17,737 bases of DNA from an uncultured Bacillota bacterium (GTDB taxonomy: Bacteria > Bacillota_I > Bacilli_A > Izemoplasmatales > UBA1188): NCBI GenBank assembly GCA_937907585.1, contig CALCVH010000010.1, positions 1 through 17,737 on the forward strand. Reading direction: 5' to 3'. The notes below the pieces were generated by a model that worked only from the letters and a program-made list of their open reading frames with translations, did no database searches and was not told the origin of the DNA. Made by a program: the position numbers and the translations under genes. Within the stretch, counting starts at the first letter, position 1. Each line of letters opens with the position of its first letter. Of this stretch, positions 1-5,108 are shown one piece after another.

Positions 1-309
1 GAACTTGATATTGTAAATAATGCTTTACTTGAACTAAAAGCAATTAAGGAAGCAAAGCCTGATAAAGTATTAGAAACACTAAAAGATATGCTAATTGGTA
101 ATGGTATAAATGACTCTATTAACGATTATGTTGATAACTTGATTTTACCTATCAAACAAGCATTACAAAGACTAAATAAATACGATGAAATATTATCTAA
201 AGGTAGACTAACTGATAGAAATTACAAGAATACTACATTAGATTTAGATAGCTGTAAACCTTATTTAAGGTTAGGGCAGTTAGAAGATATTTATGAGGAA
301 GGTAAGTAA
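1..309 (+). CDS. Phage orphan protein, 3' part (5' end outside window)
   Basis: The reading frame is open from base 1 and ends at TAA 307-309, giving at least 102 residues; the first in-frame ATG, at 88, is probably internal because coding continues upstream without a stop. The visible part is hydrophilic, helical and rich in Leu, Lys, Asp and Asn, with no enzyme motif. It contains PIKQALQRL, a motif found twice more in the next gene, so the two are probably relatives. I recognise this motif as recurrent in small orphan proteins of gut Bacillota phages, but know no function. It is the first visible gene of the left operon, and its end overlaps the ribosome binding site of the next gene, which suggests coupled translation. 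Confidence 0.75.
   Translation, partial: ELDIVNNALLELKAIKEAKPDKVLETLKDMLIGNGINDSINDYVDNLILPIKQALQRLNKYDEILSKGRLTDRNYKNTTLDLDSCKPYLRLGQLEDIYEEGK
150..174 (+). repeat. IKQAL direct repeat, copy 1
   Basis: This 25-base stretch encodes part of IKQALQRL and differs at one base from 403-427. It probably reflects duplication within a coding motif rather than a regulatory site. Confidence 0.6.
295..302 (+). promoter_or_regulatory. Ribosome binding site that sets the start at 311
   Basis: GAGGAAGG lies 8 bases before ATG 311. The in-frame ATG at 293 overlaps this site and has no comparable site of its own, so 311 is the better start. Confidence 0.7.
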
Positions 310-310
310 T

Positions 311-952
311 ATGAATAAAGAATTAGAAGCATTAGAAGAAATAAGAGATTTTAGATATGGGGAAGATAAATTATTAGTTTGTCAAACCGAAATGTATAGC
401 ACTATCAAACAAGCCTTACAAAGACTAGAATCCATAGACAATGCAAACCCTAGTGAAGCATTGGAAGATTTAGAACAATTAGCTGAAATGGCTGATAAAT
501 GTTGGGTTAGTTGTGATGTTCACAAATGGAAGAATACTATCAAACAAGCCTTAATCAAAGCACAAGAGAACGAAAAGGAAAGTGCTTATATTGAAAAGAT
601 TAAGACAATGATGAAGCAAAAGGATTGTGTATTAAGATACATTGAGAGTGAGGACTGTTTCGCGGTTAAAACAATTTTAAGTGATGGATGGTATAAGCTA
701 ACGCCTGAATTTGTTGATGACAATGTAAGAGAAGAAATTAAGCCTTTACCACTAATTGAAAAGAATAAGCAATTAAAAGAAGAATTTGCTGAATATAAGA
801 GAGCGCTTGAGATTATTAAGAAAAAAGATGTTGATATTTCATACTTAAAAAACGAGTGTCATTTTGAATTATGTTTATATAACAAATATTTAATCGAAAC
901 AAAGCAACTTACCGAAGAAGAATTTGATTTATTAAAAGAGGTGTTAAAATGA
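311..952 (+). CDS. Phage orphan protein with IKQAL motifs and EEFDLLK end
   Basis: A 213-residue acidic, helical, soluble protein of unknown function. It starts with MNKELEALEEI and contains IKQALQRLE followed by NANPSEALEDLE, then a second copy of the motif, IKQALIKAQ. It closes with LTEEEFDLLKEVLK. I recognise this arrangement (IKQALQRL, then NPSEAL, a variable middle, then EEFDLLK) as a recurrent orphan family in phages of gut Bacillota; that is recall, not a search. The start at 311 is preferred over ATG 293 because a strong GAGGAAGG lies 8 bases upstream. The stop overlaps the next start by 4 bases (ATGA), so translation is probably coupled. No catalytic or metal-binding motif is evident. 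The preceding gene looks like a paralogue. Confidence 0.85.
   Translation: MNKELEALEEIRDFRYGEDKLLVCQTEMYSTIKQALQRLESIDNANPSEALEDLEQLAEMADKCWVSCDVHKWKNTIKQALIKAQENEKESAYIEKIKTMMKQKDCVLRYIESEDCFAVKTILSDGWYKLTPEFVDDNVREEIKPLPLIEKNKQLKEEFAEYKRALEIIKKKDVDISYLKNECHFELCLYNKYLIETKQLTEEEFDLLKEVLK
403..427 (+). repeat. IKQAL direct repeat, copy 2
   Basis: Matches 150-174 with one mismatch over 25 bases. It encodes IKQALQRL within the 213-residue protein. Confidence 0.6.
538..561 (+). repeat. IKQAL direct repeat, copy 3 (diverged end)
   Basis: The first 16 bases are identical to copy 2 and the rest has diverged. It encodes IKQALIKAQ, about 45 codons after copy 2 in the same gene. Confidence 0.5.
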
Positions 953-1521
953 AACTATTACTATATTGCACAAAGGCAAAGCCTTATATTACTATTTCGA
1001 GTGATAAACAACGAGTATACCCTAGTTGTGTTATAAGTGATGGAATAAAAGAATGGCACTTAAATGGCAAAATCGTAGCTGAAAGTGATTTTGAGGTTGA
1101 GGATTTAAGAATAGTTGATGATGACCCATTGGGTGCTTATTGGTATGAAACTAAAACATTAAGTGAAAATGAGATATTAGAAAAATCTTGTTTAACAAGT
1201 GATGAGTTATTTGACTATTTAGGTGAAGATAACGAGGGTTATGCAATCCACATTAAGAACTTACATATATTTGATGAGCCAAAAAAAATTACAGCATATC
1301 ATTGTAAGACTAACAAGAATGATGAACTTTGTTTAAATGGTGGTTGTGGTTATAAATTTTTTTACAAAGCACCTCAAAATATGATGAAGGTGTATGACCA
1401 TTGGGGAAAAGGAAATGAATATGTTTTAATTTCAATTAGACCTGAATGGTTATGTAAAATTCTAAATGGTGAAAAAACTATTGAAATCCGAAAGAAAGTA
1501 TTAAAGGAAATGATTATATGA
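949..1521 (+). CDS. ASCH/PUA-like domain protein, apparently circularly permuted
   Basis: A 190-residue protein with the hallmarks of an ASCH domain, a PUA-like beta-barrel that binds RNA or nucleotides. Near the C terminus, ISIRPEWLCKILNG is followed by GEKTIEIR (residues 174-181), which fits the ASCH signature G-x-K-x-x-E-x-R. Canonical ASCH proteins begin with that strand-helix unit and continue with a YxYCTK-type strand and a GKIVAEF-type strand. Here the order is reversed: LLLYCTKAKPY opens the protein, then LNGKIVAESDFEVE, then YAIHIKNLHIFDEPKK, and the signature comes last, 10 residues before the end. It could be a true circular permutation or a tandem ASCH pair that lost both outer halves. 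The substrate is unknown. It overlaps both neighbours by 4 bases (ATGA), placing it firmly in the left operon. Confidence 0.8.
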   Translation: MKLLLYCTKAKPYITISSDKQRVYPSCVISDGIKEWHLNGKIVAESDFEVEDLRIVDDDPLGAYWYETKTLSENEILEKSCLTSDELFDYLGEDNEGYAIHIKNLHIFDEPKKITAYHCKTNKNDELCLNGGCGYKFFYKAPQNMMKVYDHWGKGNEYVLISIRPEWLCKILNGEKTIEIRKKVLKEMII

Positions 1522-1703
1522 ATAAAAGAAAAATAACAATGAAAACACCTACTACACTATATTTCATCAATTTTTTAAGGAAGTTTAATAAGGAATGTGA
1601 ACCGATAACATCAAAGAGTTTTAATTTAGAAAGAAAAGCAAATAAAAAACTATATCAAATGGTTATTAAAAAGAAATTAGGGAAGGGAAAAAGAGAAAGA
1701 TGA
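1518..1703 (+). CDS. Small basic protein of unknown function
   Basis: A 61-residue, strongly basic protein with about 19 Lys/Arg, including KKLYQMVIKKKLGKGKRER at the C terminus. It has no cysteine cluster, membrane segment or recognisable fold. The charge would suit nucleic-acid binding, but that is only inference from composition. It overlaps the ASCH-like gene upstream and the acetyltransferase gene downstream by 4 bases each (ATGA), and this conserved spacing is the best evidence that it is real. Confidence 0.7.
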   Translation: MNKRKITMKTPTTLYFINFLRKFNKECEPITSKSFNLERKANKKLYQMVIKKKLGKGKRER

Positions 1704-2170
1704 AAACAAGTGAATTAAGATTTCAAGAAATTGAAAATCAAGTAAATGTAGGACATTTCTTAAATATTATTAAGCAACAAGCAGGAATGGAAAACGAACC
1801 TAAAGATACTTGGGTTGGTGAGTTTATCTATGAGATTATTTATAAAGACAAAGAAGTAGGCTATATAGCATACTCTAATTGGAATAATTCTTGCTGCTTA
1901 TCTTGTGTATATATAAATGAAAGATATAGAAATCAGGGTATAGCAACTGCAAGCATTAGAAAGCTACAATTTATGATAACTCAAAAGAAAACATATAAAA
2001 TAATGTATGGATTCGTTCATAAAACTAACAAGAACGCTATTCAGCTTTATAAGAAACTAGGCTTTAAGTATTTAGACAATAATGGCTATTATACAGTTTT
2101 AGATCCTAGCGAAGATAAATGCAAATTAGATAAAGGAATATTCTATGAGTTTGGAAAGGAACTACTATAA
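1700..2170 (+). CDS. GNAT-family N-acetyltransferase
   Basis: A 156-residue protein matching a single GNAT domain, which transfers acetyl from acetyl-CoA to an amine of a small molecule or protein. The acetyl-CoA pyrophosphate-binding motif is visible as RYRNQGIATA (the R/Q-x-x-G-x-A loop) after the strand CLSCVYINE. The C-terminal signature NKNAIQLYKKLGFKYLD (helix alpha-4 and the following strand) is typical. The N-terminal 40 residues vary in this family and hold no clear substrate motif, so the acceptor cannot be named. Length is normal for the family. It starts within the ATGA overlap with the basic gene upstream, behind an AGGGAAGGG-type purine-rich site. In a phage it might modify a host protein or antibiotic-like molecule; the sequence does not decide. 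Confidence 0.9.
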   Translation: MKTSELRFQEIENQVNVGHFLNIIKQQAGMENEPKDTWVGEFIYEIIYKDKEVGYIAYSNWNNSCCLSCVYINERYRNQGIATASIRKLQFMITQKKTYKIMYGFVHKTNKNAIQLYKKLGFKYLDNNGYYTVLDPSEDKCKLDKGIFYEFGKELL

Positions 2171-2186
2171 AAAAGGAAGGTAAAAT

Positions 2187-2774
2187 ATGAAAACATTAGA
2201 TGAATATGTATTAAATGAATTAGAAAGCACAAAAAATGAATTAGCATTAGTTAGAAAGGTAAATGAAGAATTAAAAGCTAAAATTGATGAAATGTTAAAC
2301 AAACAAACACTTGATGAAGTAGCTGAAGAAGATTTACCAAAATCAAAGGTATATACAGTTAGCGAACAGCCTAATTTCTATTATAGCGTTCGCTATGAAG
2401 ATGATTATTACTTAAATGATTTATTAAAGAAATATAACAAGACACCTGAATATTTAAAAAGGGTTTTAAACGGTGAAGAAGATTTTGAAGAATATTGCAA
2501 TTTAAAAGGAAAATACGGTGATGCTGTAGGAAAAGTGGAGCAAAGCACTTATGATTTCTTAATGGTTAATTTTTATGGAAATAAAGCATTGTTCTATACC
2601 GATTACAATAAACAAATTGGTATTATTCATTTAGATAATCAACAGTATTTCTTATCACCTGAAAAAGCAAAAGAACGAATGGAAACAATGGTTAAACAAC
2701 AAATTAAAGATTATTTTGCTTATAAGCGTGATGAAAAGTTTGAACCAAAAGAAGAAAAGGAGAAACAAGAATGA
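2187..2774 (+). CDS. Phage orphan protein with N-terminal coiled coil
   Basis: A 195-residue protein starting MKTLDEYVLNELES, with a predicted coiled-coil helix over about residues 8-40 and a mixed, aromatic-rich middle (NFYYSVRYEDDYYLND). A Glu/Lys-rich tail ends EEKEKQE. The strong site AAGGAAGG sits just upstream of the ATG, the clearest binding site in the left arm, so this gene may be translated at a higher level than its neighbours. I have seen similar openings (MKTLDEYV followed by coiled coil) in many small phage proteins without assigned function. The TLDxYV motif recurs in the gene at 3721-3987. The stop overlaps the next start by 4 bases (ATGA). No catalytic motif is visible. Confidence 0.85.
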   Translation: MKTLDEYVLNELESTKNELALVRKVNEELKAKIDEMLNKQTLDEVAEEDLPKSKVYTVSEQPNFYYSVRYEDDYYLNDLLKKYNKTPEYLKRVLNGEEDFEEYCNLKGKYGDAVGKVEQSTYDFLMVNFYGNKALFYTDYNKQIGIIHLDNQQYFLSPEKAKERMETMVKQQIKDYFAYKRDEKFEPKEEKEKQE

Positions 2775-2959
2775 GTAAACCATTAGAATTTAAAATTATA
2801 GAAACAAAAACAGGTTATGTTATGGTATTTTATTACGAAGATGGAACTACTGAAGAAGTTATTATCGGTAGCATACCAAAGGGAATAGAATTGAATAGAC
2901 ATTACAACATAACTGATTTATATGGCTATACAGTAATTGATGATAGAAAAGGATTATAG
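2771..2959 (+). CDS. Small hypothetical phage protein
   Basis: A 62-residue soluble protein with alternating polar and hydrophobic residues suggesting a small beta-sheet fold (KIIETKTGYVMVFYYEDG, then TTEEVIIGSIP). I do not recognise it. It overlaps the upstream gene by 4 bases (ATGA), and the next gene starts at the base after its TAG, so it belongs to the same translational chain. Confidence 0.75.
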   Translation: MSKPLEFKIIETKTGYVMVFYYEDGTTEEVIIGSIPKGIELNRHYNITDLYGYTVIDDRKGL

Positions 2960-3112
2960 ATGAATAAGATAACTAGAAAGAAATACAATATAGCAAAAAA
3001 TGCTTTTGTTGGTGTAGAACAAGAAATATACGCTTATACAATACGCTGTAAATATATTCATAGTATGAAACAATGTAGGAAAAGAATGAATAAAAAAAGA
3101 GGTTATGCTTAA
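2960..3112 (+). CDS. Small basic 50-residue protein
   Basis: A 50-residue reading frame that exactly bridges two genes. ATG 2960 follows the TAG of the preceding gene directly, and its TAA at 3110-3112 shares a base with the next ATG (TAATG). AAAAGGA lies 7 bases upstream. The product is basic (about 13 Lys/Arg) with two cysteines, and ends KKRGYA. The seamless fit between its neighbours, and the lack of any other explanation for this 150-base gap, support a real gene. Function unknown; RNA or DNA binding is possible from charge alone. Confidence 0.65.
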   Translation: MNKITRKKYNIAKNAFVGVEQEIYAYTIRCKYIHSMKQCRKRMNKKRGYA

Positions 3113-3450
3113 TGAGTTTAATGAGTGAGTTAGTTAAACAATACAAATTAGATCCTAGCGATGAACTAAAGGATAAAATCGTTGAAGCTGCGATTGAAAA
3201 TGAAAGACTTGAAGAACTGCATCAAAGAAACGTAAGAGAAAACAAGCGTTATAGAATTGAAAAAAGAACAAATGGTGAAACAAAGGTTTTAGGACATACT
3301 GATTTCATTTTTGATTACTTACAAGGAAATAAATATTACTATGACAAATGGAAATTTTATCCTATAGTGGTTGTTGATACAGCCAAAAACAAAGAATTAG
3401 AAATTGAAACCTATTCAGTATTTAGAAAAAAATTACAGGAGTGGATGTAA
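3112..3450 (+). CDS. Hypothetical phage protein
   Basis: A 112-residue charged protein with a helical N-terminal half (SELVKQYKLDPSDELKDKI) and a beta-rich C-terminal half containing RYRIEKRTNG, WKFYPIVVVD and an aromatic cluster NKYYYDKWKFY. I do not recognise it and see no catalytic motif. It starts at the TAATG junction with the 50-residue gene; an alternative ATG lies three codons downstream. AGAGG precedes the start by about 9 bases. It belongs to the left operon. Confidence 0.8.
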   Translation: MSLMSELVKQYKLDPSDELKDKIVEAAIENERLEELHQRNVRENKRYRIEKRTNGETKVLGHTDFIFDYLQGNKYYYDKWKFYPIVVVDTAKNKELEIETYSVFRKKLQEWM

Positions 3451-3453
3451 AAA

Positions 3454-3696
3454 ATGGAAGTTAATGAAGCAATTAAAAGAATAAGACAGGAAACTTGTCC
3501 TGCAACATATATGCAAGATTTCGATAAGGAACAATGCTTAAAGGTAATTGAAGATAGTATCAAAGAAAAAGATGCTACTATACAAAACCTAAAAGAATAT
3601 TTAAACAAATGGAACAATATGCTACAAGTTGATGGTGTAAATAGTAAATCAATGGTAAGAAATGATATACAACACCTTTTAAATAAGTTAAAATAA
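3454..3696 (+). CDS. Hypothetical phage protein, helical
   Basis: An 80-residue, mostly helical, soluble protein (MEVNEAIKRIRQ, then KEKDATIQNLKEYLNKWNNML). The helical part looks amphipathic and could form a short coiled coil. A CPATYMQDFDKEQC segment places two cysteines 14 residues apart, not enough for a metal site. The gene starts 3 bases after the upstream stop, with AGGAGTGGATG giving a good binding site. A 68-residue frame on the opposite strand (3617-3411) is a shadow. Function not recognised. Confidence 0.8.
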   Translation: MEVNEAIKRIRQETCPATYMQDFDKEQCLKVIEDSIKEKDATIQNLKEYLNKWNNMLQVDGVNSKSMVRNDIQHLLNKLK

Positions 3697-3707
3697 AATA
3701 AAAAGGA

Positions 3708-3715
3708 AAAGGTGA
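3708..3715 (+). promoter_or_regulatory. Ribosome binding site favouring the start at 3721
   Basis: AAAGGTGA lies 5 bases before ATG 3721. A second purine run, AAAAGGA at 3701-3707, could instead serve the in-frame GTG at 3712, so the choice is only moderately certain. Confidence 0.5.
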
Positions 3716-3720
3716 ATAGT

Positions 3721-3987
3721 ATGGATAGAAAGATTTTGGTAGAAGTAAGCGAAGAAGAATTAAAAGAACTTAATAAAGAGAAAACACTAGATGATTATGT
3801 AGATGGTTTAATAAATTATTTCGATACACATAATTGCGTTAAACAAAGAGGACATATTGATCCTATTAGTGCAATCGGAATAATGACTAAATTATATCAA
3901 ACACCTAGTAGAACGATAGAATTTTCTCATAATTCGGATGGTGTGATTTATGTTAAAGTAGAAAGGAACGCTAATGATAACAATTAA
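3721..3987 (+). CDS. Hypothetical phage protein with TLDDYV motif
   Basis: An 88-residue acidic protein: MDRKILVEVSEEELKELN, then EKTLDDYVDGLINYFDTH and a C-terminal beta-like stretch GVIYVKVERN. TLDDYV echoes MKTLDEYV at the start of the 2187-2774 protein and SINDYVDNLI in the first gene, hinting at a shared interaction helix among these orphans. ATG 3721 is chosen because AAAGGTGA lies 5 bases upstream; GTG 3712 would add three residues. The 3' end overlaps the protease gene by 14 bases. Function unknown. Confidence 0.78.
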   Translation: MDRKILVEVSEEELKELNKEKTLDDYVDGLINYFDTHNCVKQRGHIDPISAIGIMTKLYQTPSRTIEFSHNSDGVIYVKVERNANDNN

Positions 3988-4366
3988 AGTAAGCGAAAAT
4001 TTAAAAGAAACAAAAATTGAAATAACAGGACACGCTGAATATGAAGTCGAAGGTAAAGATATTGTATGCGCTGCAGTATCAACAGTTGCTAACTTTGTAA
4101 ATATGCAAATGGCAGGTCTAATTGAAGAATACGGTTTTTTCAGCAATCATAACAAACTTGTAAAGGGCGATACAATATTATTTATTCCTAGAATGAAAAT
4201 ATACAGTCCTAAAGCACCTGTAGAAAAAGAAAAACAAATTAGGATGCTTGAATCAGGTATGGTAATAGCAGCTCTAAACAACATTCGTAGAACTACACTT
4301 GAATTTCTATCACAATTAGCTGAACAATATCCTAATTATGTAAAAGTTGAGAAAAGCCAAATCTAA
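3974..4366 (+). CDS. Prp-family cysteine protease (ribosomal-processing type)
   Basis: A 130-residue protein resembling Prp, the cysteine protease of Bacillota that removes the N-terminal extension of ribosomal protein L27 and, in staphylococcal phage 80alpha, processes capsid and scaffold proteins. The two family signatures are present with normal spacing: ITGHAEY with His20, and GKDIVCAAVS with Cys32, the expected His-Cys catalytic pair about 12 residues apart. The C terminus is longer than in host Prp and ends KVEKSQI, after a helix with ALNNIRRTTLEFLSQLAEQYP. It overlaps both neighbours, so it is made with the left operon rather than the virion operon. Its substrate could be a phage structural protein or host L27; the sequence does not decide. 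Family assignment is strong, target is inference. Confidence 0.87.
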   Translation: MITIKVSENLKETKIEITGHAEYEVEGKDIVCAAVSTVANFVNMQMAGLIEEYGFFSNHNKLVKGDTILFIPRMKIYSPKAPVEKEKQIRMLESGMVIAALNNIRRTTLEFLSQLAEQYPNYVKVEKSQI

Positions 4367-4626
4367 TGAATATTGTCTTTTTAAGTGGCAAGCTAATTGG
4401 AATACAGGAATACGAAAAAAACGTAAAAATAGGGCAAATTGAAGATGAAGGAAATAATTATCTAGTTGTATGGGAAAATAAAAATTTTGTTAATGATGAA
4501 ATTATAGGAAAAAATATTTCAGTTTTAGCAAATATAATTATATTAAAAATTAAAAATGCAAAAGGTAAAGTCACTTTTGTTAATGGCTACAAGGTTAAGG
4601 AGATGGAAATAATAAATGACATTTAG
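4366..4626 (+). CDS. Small beta-rich protein, possibly OB-fold
   Basis: An 86-residue protein with alternating hydrophobic strands: MNIVFLSGKLIGIQEY, then NNYLVVWENKNFV, then GKNISVLANIIIL and GKVTFVNGYKVKEMEII. This pattern, and the opening N-x-V-F-L-S-G-K-L, recall small single-stranded DNA-binding OB-folds, but length and motifs are too short to be sure. It starts at a TAATG junction with the protease gene and its end overlaps the next gene by 11 bases. If it is an SSB-like protein it would fit early DNA metabolism; otherwise it is an orphan. Confidence 0.75.
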   Translation: MNIVFLSGKLIGIQEYEKNVKIGQIEDEGNNYLVVWENKNFVNDEIIGKNISVLANIIILKIKNAKGKVTFVNGYKVKEMEIINDI

Positions 4627-5038
4627 CGGAGCAAGTTATGAATCAATGCTTGATATAGAACGTTTAATTTACATTGAGAGAAGTAGATTAAGAACCTATG
4701 AAATAAAATTAAAGTATATGAGAGAAATTAAGGACAATGATGGAATAAAAGAAACACAATTCCTAATGAACCTATGTTCTAACTATGTAGATGAACTTAA
4801 TAAGCTAGAAGAAAGTCTATTAGAAAAAGTCGATATGTTCAATATGCAACTTGGTGATACTGAATCTAATATCTTTATTAGAAAATTCATCAAGGCGCAA
4901 GATAATCAAAAAATACAAAATGAATTGTTCTTATCACCTGCAGCAGTATCTAAATATTGCAAGGCGATTAAAGACAAGATGATGAATACTGAATACGGAA
5001 AACAAATACTAGAAGTGTTAAAAAAAGAAGGGGATTAA
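4616..5038 (+). CDS. Helix-turn-helix protein, probable late-gene transcription regulator
   Basis: A 140-residue protein with a helical N-terminal half (about residues 10-80, possibly coiled coil) and a C-terminal helix-turn-helix at about 97-118: NQKIQNELFLSPAAVSKYC, followed by KAIKDKM. This plan, a helical body followed by a sigma region 4-like helix-turn-helix, resembles the ArpU/RinA-type regulators that activate late genes in phages of Bacillota. Being the last gene of the left operon, facing the virion operon, also fits. AAGGAGATGG at 4597-4606 is a strong ribosome binding site inside the upstream gene. The stop codon lies in the left stem of the terminator. The family name is inference from architecture and position; it could also be another small DNA-binding protein. 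Confidence 0.8.
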   Translation: MTFSGASYESMLDIERLIYIERSRLRTYEIKLKYMREIKDNDGIKETQFLMNLCSNYVDELNKLEESLLEKVDMFNMQLGDTESNIFIRKFIKAQDNQKIQNELFLSPAAVSKYCKAIKDKMMNTEYGKQILEVLKKEGD

Positions 5039-5049
5039 TCAATCCCCTT
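5028..5049. terminator. Bidirectional intrinsic terminator between converging operons
   Basis: A 9-bp stem (AAGGGGATT with AATCCCCTT) and a 4-base loop AATC. A T run follows on the + strand (5048-5052), and the A run at 5021-5026 supplies the U tract for - strand transcripts. It lies exactly where the two operons meet, and the left gene's stop codon is inside the stem. Confidence 0.85.
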
Positions 5050-5107
5050 TTTCTTCGCCTATAAGCTCGCCTAAAGCATTTAGAATGAATAGTAAAATTA
5101 TAATCAT
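5039..5107 (-). CDS. Possible 22-residue hydrophobic peptide after the giant gene
   Basis: A very short frame on the - strand: ATG 5107 lies one base after the giant gene's TAA, and TGA 5041-5039 abuts the stop of the + strand regulator. It encodes MIIILLFILNALGELIGEEK plus two residues, a single hydrophobic helix followed by an acidic tail. AGGT about 7 bases upstream is a weak binding site inside the giant gene. The stop codon sits in the loop and stem of the terminator. The placement and membrane-like composition are suggestive, but 22 codons can occur by chance in AT-rich DNA. Confidence 0.35.
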   Translation of the reverse strand: MIIILLFILNALGELIGEEKGD

Positions 5108-5108
5108 A

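Noticed and set aside
3411..4146. - strand frames of 68 and 84 residues (3617-3411 and 4146-3892) opposite the left operon
   Set aside because: They lie antisense to well-supported genes and have no binding site or recognisable product.
5015..5049. A AAA AAA run followed by a hairpin at the end of the regulator gene, as a programmed -1 frameshift site
   Set aside because: The hairpin begins almost at once after the run, and with flanking A and T tracts it is better explained as a terminator; a -1 shift would add only about a dozen codons.
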